Of a stretch of 64,000 bases of DNA, positions 44,914 through 53,198 are shown piece after piece. How positions within the stretch are numbered: position 1 is the stretch's first letter; each line of letters begins with the position of its first letter. Made by a program: the position numbers and the translations under genes. The notes beneath the pieces are model-generated. The model saw only the letters and a program-made list of their open reading frames with translations. It did no database searches and had not been told where the DNA came from. Source of the DNA: Pseudomonas monteilii NBRC 103158 = DSM 14164 (lineage in GTDB: Bacteria; Pseudomonadota; Gammaproteobacteria; Pseudomonadales; Pseudomonadaceae); the NCBI RefSeq assembly GCF_000730605.1, contig NZ_BBIS01000036.1, positions 1 through 64,000 on the forward strand, given 5' to 3'.

Positions 44914-45294
44914 TTATTTCTCCTCTGCGCCAGCGGCGCTTGATTTGGGAACATCGGCGCCGATCAGCTCGGCAAGGATCATGCGAGCAGCCATCGCATC
45001 CTCTCGGATGGCCTTTTCTCGTCGTGGATCAGGGTTCCAGGCTGCGCAGTGAAAGGTCACCTCGGCACGGGCGCACTTGCGCTCTGGTGTTGCTTGCCAA
45101 AGCTCCGTCGCTATCCTTGCCTCGTCCTCGGTGAAGTAAGGGCCGTCGAAGTCTTTACGCCCTCCCTTCACAATGTCGCTCACGTTCCAGACCTTGTAGC
45201 CAGCCACCATTGTTGGGTGCTCTTCAAAGTCCGTGATCTTGCTTGCCTCAGCAAAACGCTCTCGGTGGGTGGGTCGTGGAATTGGTTCTGTCAT
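44914..45294 (-). CDS. Hypothetical protein of the tail-gene block
   Basis: A 126-aa soluble protein (KGGRKDFDGPYFTEDEARIA; RREKAIREDAMAARMILAEL) two bases upstream of the tipI gene. No family recognised. The tight spacing suggests it works with the two tail genes. Confidence 0.65.
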   Translation of the reverse strand: MTEPIPRPTHRERFAEASKITDFEEHPTMVAGYKVWNVSDIVKGGRKDFDGPYFTEDEARIATELWQATPERKCARAEVTFHCAAWNPDPRREKAIREDAMAARMILAELIGADVPKSSAAGAEEK

Positions 45295-45358
45295 GCGTAC
45301 CTCTGGCGCCGCTGGCGCTTATTGTGGGCAGGTGCCCGATGGTGATTAATCGGGCTGG

Positions 45359-46297
45359 TCACCCGATCAGGTTGCAAAGAATTGCCTCTGACTCCGCCAT
45401 GTCGTCGCGTTGGCTGGCGACCAGGTAGCGGAACACCACCAGGGCCTCGGCCTTGTCGCGGGGCCGGATCTGCGCCAGCAGGCCGAACACAAACCAGTCC
45501 CGTGCCGTCGCCTCGGGCGGCCCGTCGCTGGCATCTCGGTCTACGGCGTTGCGCAGCCGGTAGAGCTGGTCCCAGTAGTCCAACTCGTAGAGGCAATCCG
45601 CCAACGTGTGAGGCAGCAGCTCAGGGTGGGCGTTGAACCGGTCGGCTACCTGGCCCTTGTCGAAGTCACCGAATTGGCCGGTAGCCAGCAGCCCGCGCAG
45701 CGCATCGATACAGAACGATTCCGCCTCGGTGTCGGCCAGCAGGGCATCACCGAAGCGAGCGGTACCCTCCAGCCTCAGTCGGTGTTGCTCTATGGCCCGA
45801 GTGGCCAGCGCATCCAGGTCAGCGAAGCCGAACGACGACATGGCGGCGAATGGGTGGCCGGGGTTGGTGGCCACCAGGTAATCCCGGTACCGCTTCTCCA
45901 GCACATCGAGCGGCGTCCTGATCTTCTTGGCGCCCTCCATGGCCCGCTCAATCAGGGCGATCTGGCCGGTGCTGATGATCGAGCGCAGCCAGAGCACCGC
46001 ATCCACCTCCTTGTCCCCGGTGACCACCTCCTGCGGCGGTAGCTCGGGCACGCTCGGCAGGGTCTCGGTGCTGGCGTTGATCGGCGGCAGGGTGAACATG
46101 GCGCGGTGCTGCTCGTTGTCGCGGAACGCACCGGAGCGTGAAACCAGGGTCTTCACCGTTCCCAGCGGCAGGCCGGTGATCTCGGCCACCTCACGCAGCG
46201 AGTGGCGACGGCGCAGGTCCAGCACCAGACGCCGCTGATCGTCTGAAACCCGGTGTCTCATTTTTTCGGCTGAATCAGCCTGTTTCAGCATGACCAT
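45359..46297 (-). CDS. Helix-turn-helix protein of the element
   Basis: The 312-aa protein has an N-terminal resolvase/Hin-like HTH (RRHSLREVAEITGLPLGTVK, about residues 30-50) and a long uncharacterised helical region. It follows the next upstream gene by three bases. It lies between the replication genes and the tail block, a plausible place for a regulator of the tail genes; that is inference. Confidence 0.65.
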   Translation of the reverse strand: MVMLKQADSAEKMRHRVSDDQRRLVLDLRRRHSLREVAEITGLPLGTVKTLVSRSGAFRDNEQHRAMFTLPPINASTETLPSVPELPPQEVVTGDKEVDAVLWLRSIISTGQIALIERAMEGAKKIRTPLDVLEKRYRDYLVATNPGHPFAAMSSFGFADLDALATRAIEQHRLRLEGTARFGDALLADTEAESFCIDALRGLLATGQFGDFDKGQVADRFNAHPELLPHTLADCLYELDYWDQLYRLRNAVDRDASDGPPEATARDWFVFGLLAQIRPRDKAEALVVFRYLVASQRDDMAESEAILCNLIG

Positions 46298-46300
46298 GGC

Positions 46301-46900
46301 TTACACCACCCTCAGCTTGGGTGACAGCTTCGGCCCGAATGGCGCCCCAGGTGCGAAGGGGTCAGGCAGCACCCCATCGGGACAATCCCTGATGAAGTCC
46401 GCCATGGCCGCATGGCAGGCGTTGAACAGCGGCGCGTCATTCCACTCCTGTGCCCGGCGTTCTGCGCTGTCCTCCAGCGCATGGGTGAACACCAGGCCTT
46501 CCAGGTTGGTGACGCCCTCCCGCCTGGCCTGCTCGCGCTCCACCGTGTTCACGCTCAGCAGGTCACACAGGCGTTCGAAACCCAGGGCGCTGGCTAGCCC
46601 GTCATGGTCGAACAGCAGTGACTGGCCAAATCCCGCCAGCGCCACCACGGCCTTGTCGCGTTCATCTGATCGGTGCGTCTGCGCCCGCTGTTCCAGATCG
46701 GCAATGGCCTGGCGGGTGAACGGCAGGAACGCTTTCAGCTTGCCCGCCTGGCGGCGCATGGCACGTCGCTCGGCGTGGATCGAATCGAGGTTGCTGCTGA
46801 TGTTGCGGCAGATGCGCCGGGTGGTGATGAGTTGCGTGCTGGCGCTGATACCCGGTTTTGAGGCGATATCGCACAGGCGCATGGTCGGTGTGAGCGTCAT
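46301..46900 (-). CDS. Hypothetical protein
   Basis: From MTLTPTMRLCDIASKPGISA (46900) the protein is 199 aa, basic and helical (RAMRRQAGKLKAFLPFTRQA). The start overlaps the preceding stop by four bases. No family recognised. Confidence 0.65.
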   Translation of the reverse strand: MTLTPTMRLCDIASKPGISASTQLITTRRICRNISSNLDSIHAERRAMRRQAGKLKAFLPFTRQAIADLEQRAQTHRSDERDKAVVALAGFGQSLLFDHDGLASALGFERLCDLLSVNTVEREQARREGVTNLEGLVFTHALEDSAERRAQEWNDAPLFNACHAAMADFIRDCPDGVLPDPFAPGAPFGPKLSPKLRVV

Positions 46901-47199
46901 GGGTGGGCCTCCATGGGCGTGTTGTCGTAGGTGGCGCGCAGCTCGGTACCGATCAGGCAATGGCGGCCGGCAGGCGCATAGCAGCCCCGGCAGGTCATGA
47001 CGTGGCTGATGTACTGGTCGCGGGCCTGGCGCCATTCAGGCGTGGCGTTGGCGGCGTTGGCGTAGGGGCTGGACGGCAATGGCGCAGGCTCGACCAGCAC
47101 CAGGCGCGGACGATCCGGGGCGCGTTTCGCTATGGGCGGTTTGCCAGCTCCAGCAACGTTCGGCGGCATGTGATTGAGCAGATCGGCAAGGAGGCTCAT
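46897..47199 (-). CDS. Small protein with a cysteine cluster
   Basis: A 100-aa protein whose C-terminal half has MTCRGCYAPAGRHC, a possible CxxC...HC zinc site similar to zinc-ribbon or DksA-like knuckles found in phage proteins. It begins just left of array C. Function unknown. Confidence 0.6.
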   Translation of the reverse strand: MSLLADLLNHMPPNVAGAGKPPIAKRAPDRPRLVLVEPAPLPSSPYANAANATPEWRQARDQYISHVMTCRGCYAPAGRHCLIGTELRATYDNTPMEAHP

Positions 47200-47254
47200 G
47201 GCGTCACCATGCCCTGATAGCTGCTAATCAAATGTTCCTGTGAATTCAAAAAGT

Positions 47255-47500
47255 GTGGGAACAGTGGGAACGGTGGGAACGCCCCAGTAAATTCGCGGCC
47301 TTTAGGGGTGTTTTTCTGTTCCCAGTTTGTTCCCACGCGGATTTTTGTGGGAACTGTGATAACCAAACAGAGCGGATGAGCACCGCGCTTATATTGGAAA
47401 GCGATTGTGTGTTCCCACTTGTTCCCACTCGTTTTATTGGGTGGGAACAGCTGTAAGCCCCGGTCCTGCTGGCTGTTCCCACTGTTCCCACTGTTCCCAC
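47255..47500. repeat. Array C: GTGGGAAC iteron-hairpin array, candidate replication origin
   Basis: The 352-base gap after the helicase gene contains twelve copies of GTGGGAAC or its complement. Direct: 47255, 47264, 47273, 47347, 47441. Inverted: 47318 (last base differs), 47329, 47411, 47421, 47475, 47484, 47493. They form three successive hairpin units with left:right arm numbers 3:2, 1:2 and 1:3, and periods of 9-11 bases within sets. P4-type satellites carry iterons with a similar GGTGAACA-like core in ori and crr, bound by the primase-helicase; that analogy is inference. A frame across this region (47196-47555) only translates the repeats. Confidence 0.8.
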
Positions 47501-47551
47501 CGAATCTAGGTTCCTGTGGATATGGGCAATCCCGGCTAGTGGCGTTGGTGG

Positions 47552-49348
47552 TCATACGGCACCACCTTCACTGTCCAGGGCCTCGGGGTCGATCACATAC
47601 AGCCAAGGTGAACCGCCACCAGGCACGCGGTACTTTTTGGCGTGTCGTTTCCGATCAGCCCCGCGCTCGGCAATCGCGCTGGCGCCATCCAGCGCTTTGA
47701 CGATGCGGCTCAACCCGTACCCATGCGCGGCCTCGATCAGTGCCGACTTGTTGAACAGGTACAGCTGCTTGCCCCCGGACACCTTCCAGTACCCCGCCCG
47801 GTTGAACACCTTGGCGTCGGGCGTCTGGTCATTCACGTCCGAAAACCGGCTGCTGCCGTGCTTGTCGATGAAGTCGAGGATGCCCGCCAATATCTGGCGG
47901 TCTTCGGCATTGCCGCTGCCCACCCGGCTCAGCCACTCGCCGTACAGCAACTGGCAGTCGGCCAGAGCGGTGCCCGGCGTCCAGGGCAGCAGGCCGTAGG
48001 CGATGGCCATTTCGCCCGCCAGCGCGATCACCGCGAAGCGATCGGCCACCCGCCCGGCCTGGGCGTTGTCCTCGACGAACTGGGCGCGGATACCGGCGAA
48101 GTCCTCCAGCAGGCCGGGGCGGTCATCGCTGGCCAGCAGCTTCTCCACGAAGGCTGGCCCGATATGGCCATGGTTCGCTCCTACGGCCACCGTGAGCTGG
48201 CGATGGAAGTCGGCGCCCTCCAGGCCGTGCAATTCATCGAAGGCTCGGTGCGTGCGGGTACCGGCGTTCACATCCACCATGCGCAGCTCAGCGCCAGCAT
48301 GGGCGGCGTTACCGCTGATGGCTGCGTGCTCGGATAGGGAACGCTCGCCGCTGGAAAGCGCCAGCAGGCGCCAGCTCAGTTTGCCGCGGGCTTCCCGGTC
48401 GCGGGTCATGGTGCCCTTGCCCTGGCCGTTGGCGAGGGAGTAAGCCATTTCCTGGACGCGCTTGGGGTCGGCCCGCTTGATCTCGTCCAGGGGCAGCATG
48501 GTGTCGTTACGGCTGGACGCCTCGATCTCCAGGCCGCCCTTGGTCATGTCCCACGACGCGGCGAATATGCCGGGGTCACCCCATACCGACGAACCGATCA
48601 GTTGCGCCAGCGACTTGCCACTGGAGCTGTCGCCCACCAGGTGAACACCGCCACCCAGCACGCCCACCAGGCTCAGCAGTGGGCCAGCGAGGGCGCAGCC
48701 GATGGCCAGGGTGAGCACCGGGTTGCCCTCGCACTTGGCCGCCACTTCGACCTTCCAGCCGTCCAGGCTCCCCCGCACGCTGAACAGGTTCTGCCCCTTG
48801 GCGCTGGCCTGGTAGCGCACCTTGTCGCTGCCAATGGTGCGCCCAGGCAGTACAAAGGCGCCCGACTCATGCCAGCCGGGGCGGCAGGTGGTGGCGAACA
48901 CCTCTGCAGGGCGCTGGTCCAGCAGGTACTCCATGAACTGGCCGCGCTTCTTCAGGGCGATGATGACGCCCATGCCGAACAGCGTCCGCCTGGCGTCCTC
49001 GCCGCTCCCACCGAACACCTCCATGGGAATGATCCACTCCTTGGGGCCGCTGTCGGTGAACAGGCGCAGAAACCGACCCTCACTGCCGTCATCGCTATTG
49101 GTGGTGCGTGCGGCGACGGTCACCGGCGTGGCGATCCACTCGTCAGTGATCGGGCGGTCGGCCTTGTCGTCGTCGCTGTCGTCGTCGCCGGCGTTGCGCT
49201 TGAAGGTGTGCCAATAGACGCCGGGCTTGAGCCTGCGGCCCTTCTCGTTGGTCACCCAGTGCTCATACACACCCCAGCACGGGCGATCAGGCTCGACCTT
49301 GGGCGCCTCGGGGCGCAGGTTGATGGCGTTGTTATCAGGCGGGCGCAT
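47552..49348 (-). CDS. DUF927-family replicative helicase
   Basis: The 598-aa protein has a DUF927 domain around a Walker A motif (GGVHLVGDSSSGKSLAQLIG, near residue 240) and an acidic Walker B-like TMLPLDEIKRADP. DUF927 ATPases are phage and satellite helicases paired with Toprim primases. It overlaps the primase gene by 14 bases and precedes the iteron array. Confidence 0.88.
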   Translation of the reverse strand: MRPPDNNAINLRPEAPKVEPDRPCWGVYEHWVTNEKGRRLKPGVYWHTFKRNAGDDDSDDDKADRPITDEWIATPVTVAARTTNSDDGSEGRFLRLFTDSGPKEWIIPMEVFGGSGEDARRTLFGMGVIIALKKRGQFMEYLLDQRPAEVFATTCRPGWHESGAFVLPGRTIGSDKVRYQASAKGQNLFSVRGSLDGWKVEVAAKCEGNPVLTLAIGCALAGPLLSLVGVLGGGVHLVGDSSSGKSLAQLIGSSVWGDPGIFAASWDMTKGGLEIEASSRNDTMLPLDEIKRADPKRVQEMAYSLANGQGKGTMTRDREARGKLSWRLLALSSGERSLSEHAAISGNAAHAGAELRMVDVNAGTRTHRAFDELHGLEGADFHRQLTVAVGANHGHIGPAFVEKLLASDDRPGLLEDFAGIRAQFVEDNAQAGRVADRFAVIALAGEMAIAYGLLPWTPGTALADCQLLYGEWLSRVGSGNAEDRQILAGILDFIDKHGSSRFSDVNDQTPDAKVFNRAGYWKVSGGKQLYLFNKSALIEAAHGYGLSRIVKALDGASAIAERGADRKRHAKKYRVPGGGSPWLYVIDPEALDSEGGAV

Positions 49349-50225
49349 GGCGGCACCTCCAGGCGGCGAGGTCGTTGAAGTCGGAAAGGGTCAGCGGCAC
49401 GCCGGCGGGCCACTCGGGGAAGGTCACCAGGCCGCCGCATGCGACAGCAGCTTCATGGGCGGCGGTGCGCCCGGGGTTGCCCTTGCCTTCGGCCTCGGTC
49501 TGGCGGTCGTCGTCGCCGGCGATGATGATTTCCGTGTCGGGATAGTCAGCCCGTAGCGCCAGCGCCACCGCCTTCAGGTTCCCGGCATTCATCGCGCAGG
49601 CGATCGTGTAGCCGCTTGCGTGGAGCGTGGCGCCCGTCGCCCAGCCTTCGCAGATGCAAAGTGGCCTGCCCGGCGTGATGCGTCCCAGTGGCGAATAGGC
49701 GCCTTTGATCCGGCCGCCATACAGGAAGCGCTTGTCGCCGTCCGAGGCAATTCGTTGCAGGTTCACCAGCACACCGCCGGCGTACAGCGGGATCAGCAGG
49801 TCGTCACCGCGCTGGCGCAGGCCGTGGGCACGAATGCCCTTGGCGACCAGGTAGGGGTGGCCCGGATCAGCGCGGCGAGCATCACGCCACCAGCGTTGTG
49901 CCAGGCCAGCCGCTTTGAGCTGTCGGCGCTGGCGTTCGGCCTCCCGCTGGCGCCGGGCTTGCTCGATGCGCTGGCGCACCTGCTCAGCTTCGCGGGCGTC
50001 CACCGGTTCACGGCTACACCAGGTGTTGGTGCCGCCCGTCTTCCAGCTCCCGAACGCGCCCGAGGCAATGCCATCAGCAAACAGGCAGTACCAGCCATTG
50101 AGCGTGCCGGGCTTGTCGCCGGGAACGTGGAAGCGGTGAATGTCGCCATCGTCCAGGGGGAGCCATTCGAGCAGCCCGTAGGCCGACTGGAGCGCGTCAC
50201 GGAAAAGGATCGTCACGTCGGTCAT
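49335..50225 (-). CDS. Toprim-domain primase
   Basis: The 296-aa protein has a short zinc-ribbon-like or DUF-type N-terminus (HRFHVPGDKPGTLNGWYCLF), a helical linker and a Toprim domain: LCICEGWATGATLHASGY supplies the catalytic Glu, IIIAGDDDRQTEAEGKGNPG the DxD. This is the usual partner of DUF927 helicases. It overlaps the previous gene by four bases. Confidence 0.88.
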   Translation of the reverse strand: MTDVTILFRDALQSAYGLLEWLPLDDGDIHRFHVPGDKPGTLNGWYCLFADGIASGAFGSWKTGGTNTWCSREPVDAREAEQVRQRIEQARRQREAERQRRQLKAAGLAQRWWRDARRADPGHPYLVAKGIRAHGLRQRGDDLLIPLYAGGVLVNLQRIASDGDKRFLYGGRIKGAYSPLGRITPGRPLCICEGWATGATLHASGYTIACAMNAGNLKAVALALRADYPDTEIIIAGDDDRQTEAEGKGNPGRTAAHEAAVACGGLVTFPEWPAGVPLTLSDFNDLAAWRCRHAPA

Positions 50226-50470
50226 GCGGCCCCCTCATCGAAGAACGCGATGACCTGCTCAGCGCTCAGGTCATAACGCTCGCCGGCCTCCACGCGGCTG
50301 GTCGAGGCATCCACCAGCATGAAGCCACCGCCGTTGTCGGCGGTCAGGCTCCGCTTGCGGCTTTTGGTGGCCAGGAAGCCGTGGCGAGCAGCCACACGCC
50401 GGGCCCGGGCCTCCAGCTTCTCGGGTGACGCGCTGTCCACGGGCTGAGCCATTTGTTGAAGGTGAGTCAT
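50222..50470 (-). CDS. Small replication-operon protein
   Basis: An 82-aa protein from MTHLQQMAQPVDSASPEKLE. The later part (NGGGFMLVDASTSRVEAGER, then a helix LSAEQVIAFFDE) is unassigned. It overlaps its neighbours by four bases on each side, so it is a real coupled gene. Confidence 0.65.
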   Translation of the reverse strand: MTHLQQMAQPVDSASPEKLEARARRVAARHGFLATKSRKRSLTADNGGGFMLVDASTSRVEAGERYDLSAEQVIAFFDEGAA

Positions 50471-50694
50471 GCGGCCCCCTGCGGTGGCGTGAAACGCTTG
50501 GCCAGCCATTCCAGTTGATTGGTCAGGCGCTCCAGCTCGGGGCCGTGACGACCCGCGTCACCCTCGGCAACGCGCAGCTCCAGGAAGCCCACCAGGGTTT
50601 CCACCAGCAGCGTGTAGCTGGCGCTGTCGATGTAGGCGCCAGCAGTCGGCGGGCCTCCGGCACCTTTGCGGCGAATGGGCGTGACCTTACTCAT
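50467..50694 (-). CDS. Small replication-operon protein
   Basis: A 75-aa protein from MSKVTPIRRKGAGGPPTAGA with a basic N-terminus and a helix (LTNQLEWLAKRFTPPQ). It overlaps both neighbours. Function unknown. Confidence 0.62.
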   Translation of the reverse strand: MSKVTPIRRKGAGGPPTAGAYIDSASYTLLVETLVGFLELRVAEGDAGRHGPELERLTNQLEWLAKRFTPPQGAA

Positions 50695-50977
50695 GGCCCA
50701 CTCCCTGGCGATCAGCGCCAGCAAAGGCCCGGCAGACCTGGCCGTTGTTCACCGCATGCCAGTAGGTCAGATCGTCCAGCGATTCGACGAGGCAGGCCGT
50801 CACCATCGCCTCAGCACTACGCAAAACTACGCGCCCACACTCGGCATCGGCCTCGCTCAGAAACGGCCCCAGCAAGGCCCGTTCAGCCTTCGGATGGCTC
50901 ACGTAAAACAGCTCGGTGGCTTTCTTCGGGCAAGCCGATCCCGTCAGCGCAGCGATGCGCTGTTGAAAACTGGTCAT
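50687..50977 (-). CDS. Small hypothetical protein
   Basis: A 96-aa protein (KKATELFYVSHPKAERALLG; YWHAVNNGQVCRAF). It starts two bases after the metalloprotein gene's stop. Function unknown. Confidence 0.6.
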   Translation of the reverse strand: MTSFQQRIAALTGSACPKKATELFYVSHPKAERALLGPFLSEADAECGRVVLRSAEAMVTACLVESLDDLTYWHAVNNGQVCRAFAGADRQGVGHE

Positions 50978-50979
50978 TT

Positions 50980-51696
50980 TTAACCCCTCAGTCTGGAGTC
51001 GCGGCGATGAACGCGGCGGTGGTTTCGGGTGTGCTCAATCAGCGCCGGGGAGACGTGCGGCCCGACGAATGCGGCCAGTTCCTCGGTTTTCAGCATCGAG
51101 GCAGGCACACAAGCGTACTGGCCGCCCGGCAATGCCCTGGGCTTTCTGCGCTTACGGGGGAGGTGCCTTTGCAACAGATCCAGGTCATCGGCCATTACCT
51201 CCTGCATGCGTTTACCCGTCTCGCTCAGCGGCAGTGGCTCGCCAGGCCGCACCTGCTCCCACGCATAACGGTCTGCCAGCATCTCGTTCACGCGGTACAT
51301 CATCTTGTGGCACTGGTCACCTACCACCTGATCGGGAGCGAGGATCAAGTCCCAGAGCGAGAAGTTGTCGAGGTGGTGGCCAATCTCGTGATGCAAGATG
51401 AATGGATAAATCTCGCTGTCATCCAGCGCCGACCAGTCGATTTCCGGACGAGTAGCGCTGCGGAAACGGCCCGCATTGATGCTGGTAGCCAGCTTGATAG
51501 CAACCCGCTCGTCACACTGGGCTTGATCGCTCAATGCGTCACGAACGATCGGCTGCGCCCAGCAGCTGTATTCCCCCCAGCTGCCACCAAGCTCAGTGAA
51601 GGTGGCGATCGTCAAAGCCAGGCCGCTCTCCTTGGCCATCTCGGCGAAACCACGGTATTGCGTGCGGGTGATGCGCAGGGTGGTATCGGTCTTCAC
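50980..51696 (-). CDS. Predicted zinc metalloprotein (HEXXH)
   Basis: The 238-aa protein carries IYPFILHHEIGHHLDNFSLW near residue 100, a canonical HEXXH zinc site (HEIGH), followed about 30 residues on by NEMLADRYAWE, a plausible third ligand (Glu) segment as in ImmA/IrrE- or SprT-like enzymes. The C-terminus is very basic (HRRVHRRDSRLRG). It overlaps the next gene by four bases. An ImmA-like antirepressor protease is possible; the substrate is unknown. Confidence 0.65.
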   Translation of the reverse strand: MKTDTTLRITRTQYRGFAEMAKESGLALTIATFTELGGSWGEYSCWAQPIVRDALSDQAQCDERVAIKLATSINAGRFRSATRPEIDWSALDDSEIYPFILHHEIGHHLDNFSLWDLILAPDQVVGDQCHKMMYRVNEMLADRYAWEQVRPGEPLPLSETGKRMQEVMADDLDLLQRHLPRKRRKPRALPGGQYACVPASMLKTEELAAFVGPHVSPALIEHTRNHRRVHRRDSRLRG

Positions 51697-51908
51697 AGAT
51701 CACCCCCTTGCTCAGCAATCATGCCGTCCAGCATTTCGGCCCAGGCCATGGCGGTGTGCTGCGCCATCACGGCAGTGACACGGGCGACGATGAGAGGAGT
51801 GGTGGGCGAGGCAATCACGGCAAGGGCCAGGCTCAACAGTACAAGGATGCCTTGCACATCGCGCAGGTCGTCTTGGGTGTCGTCAGCCATGTGGATGATG
51901 GAGGTCAT
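51693..51908 (-). CDS. Small membrane protein
   Basis: A 71-aa protein with one strongly hydrophobic helix (ILVLLSLALAVIASPTTPLI). It overlaps the genes on both sides by four bases. A holin-like or membrane-anchored regulator is conceivable, but nothing specific is shown. Confidence 0.6.
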   Translation of the reverse strand: MTSIIHMADDTQDDLRDVQGILVLLSLALAVIASPTTPLIVARVTAVMAQHTAMAWAEMLDGMIAEQGGDL

Positions 51909-52198
51909 ACGATCACCTCATCATCCATTCCGGCGCGCTCGCCTACAACGCCATACGAGGCTCCCAGGTGGCGATGAGCCCAGCAGAAATTACGGCTGAA
52001 AATTCGGACCTGTTCCAGGTGCCGTGCAATGTCGCACATCGGCCCTTCCGTATGGCTCGAACACATGGGGTAGAGCAGTTCGTAAAGCTTGTTGAATTCA
52101 TCCCTGGCAAAGTTCATCGAGCACATGGCGCGGGCGTCGAGCACCGCCTCAGACAGCACCTCGCCTTCAAGGGTCGCAACGCTTAGTAAGTGGTTCAT
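51905..52198 (-). CDS. Small hypothetical protein after the C4 module
   Basis: A 97-aa protein rich in Cys and His (ARAMCSMNFARDEFNKLYEL; FSRNFCWAHRHLG). It overlaps the neighbours by four bases. Function unknown. Confidence 0.6.
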   Translation of the reverse strand: MNHLLSVATLEGEVLSEAVLDARAMCSMNFARDEFNKLYELLYPMCSSHTEGPMCDIARHLEQVRIFSRNFCWAHRHLGASYGVVGERAGMDDEVIV

Positions 52199-52356
52199 TG
52201 GGCACCGCCTTGCGCTTCCAGGGCGCGTGCTTTTGCCATGGCGGCGTTGTAGCGCTTGAGGCGCGTAGAGAGACTGGAGTCAGCGTGAAGGGCTGCGATC
52301 GCCATTGCGCGGTGCGCAGCGGCACGAAGTCGAGACGGATTGAGGGCGTGTTGCAT
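52195..52356 (-). CDS. Icd/Ash-type small protein controlled by C4 RNA
   Basis: A 53-aa basic helical protein (MQHALNPSRLRAAAHRAMAI) whose ribosome site GGAG lies inside CAAGTTGGAGC. The CAAGTTGG part is complementary to the C4 RNA loop. In phages P1/P7 the equivalent gene, icd, is shut off by C4 pairing there. The same frame is open upstream to 52686, where an ATG overlaps the rha stop by four bases, so a 163-aa product reading through the C4 region is an alternative. Confidence 0.65.
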   Translation of the reverse strand: MQHALNPSRLRAAAHRAMAIAALHADSSLSTRLKRYNAAMAKARALEAQGGAQ

Positions 52357-52411
52357 GTGTGTAGCTCCAACTTGAGATGTGGAGCTGCCACGAACCGTCG
52401 CCAAACGATTA

Positions 52412-52492
52412 TGGGTGGCAGCCGTACGCAGGTTGGCGAACCGGGCAAGTTGGCACCCGGCAGACCCGAAGGTCTCCCACGTACGGCCACCA
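52412..52492 (-). ncRNA. C4 antisense RNA
   Basis: On the minus strand the outer stem GCCGTAC/GTACGGC encloses GGAGACC-TTCG-GGTCT and CCGGG-TGCCAACTTG-CCCGG, ending ...CGGCTGCCACCC, the layout I recognise for phage C4 RNAs. Two seed matches to the downstream leader are exact. Loop CCAACTTG matches CAAGTTGG at 52367-52374 over the ribosome site; TCGCCAA matches TTGGCGA at 52398-52404. C4 RNAs repress the antirepressor/division-inhibitor genes that follow them. Confidence 0.85.
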
Positions 52493-52682
52493 TAAAGCAG
52501 CATTGCAAGCACAAAAAAAGCGCCAGCAATGGTCATGGGGCGCTTGTGCGCCAACTTGAAGTTCAGGTCGCCAAACCTGACCGCTGAATTTGCAGCGGCA
52601 GCCGGACGATACATGCGGGCGGGAGTGGATGCAACCCCCTGTTTCAGATTGGACAACGGCAGCGCTGGGCGGATGACGAGCG

Positions 52683-53198
52683 TCATTGGTGATCGCCCTC
52701 CAAGTCGAGCGGGAGCTTCAGTTGCTCACGCAAATGAGCCACATGCTGATACGCGCCTGGCTTGTCGTAGCGCCAGTGCGCCAAGCGACGGCCGCATTCG
52801 CTGACCTGCTGCTGGCGATCTTCCAGAGCCTGGCGGGCATACCCGTACCGTGCCTCGCGGAAAGCCATGATGAGGTCGGCTTTCAGACCAACCACGCGGT
52901 CACTGTTGCGGGACAGCGCCAGCAGGAAAAACGCTTGGTCCTCATTCAGTAGGGCGAAGCGCTCCGGCCTACCACCAGCAGTGCCGGCCAAGGGTTTCTC
53001 CGTTTGAAACGGAACAACCCCAAACTCTTCGAACTTGGCCAGGTAGCGCTCGATCAGTGCCATGGAGTTCTTGTGCTTGTTGTTCACCTGTTCGGCCAGC
53101 AGGCGACTATCCACGCGTGGCTCACCGTTGTACTGGGTCAGGGTAATGGGGGGCTTCTCGTTGGCAGGCTCTGCCGGTGGTAAGTTCGTCTTTTTCAT
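52683..53198 (-). CDS. rha: Rha-family phage regulatory protein
   Basis: From MKKTNLPPAEPANEKPPITL (53198) the protein is 171 aa. The Rha domain is seen as RVDSRLLAEQVNNKHKNSMA and FALLNEDQAFFLLALSRNSD, with KADLIMAFREAR after it. Rha proteins interfere with or regulate temperate phage growth. It overlaps its upstream gene by four bases and stands just before the C4 module. Confidence 0.88.
   Translation of the reverse strand: MKKTNLPPAEPANEKPPITLTQYNGEPRVDSRLLAEQVNNKHKNSMALIERYLAKFEEFGVVPFQTEKPLAGTAGGRPERFALLNEDQAFFLLALSRNSDRVVGLKADLIMAFREARYGYARQALEDRQQQVSECGRRLAHWRYDKPGAYQHVAHLREQLKLPLDLEGDHQ

Noticed and set aside
47196..47555. 119-codon minus-strand frame across array C
   Set aside because: Its product (GNSGNSGNSQQD-type) just translates the repeats, and it would overlap two better-supported genes.
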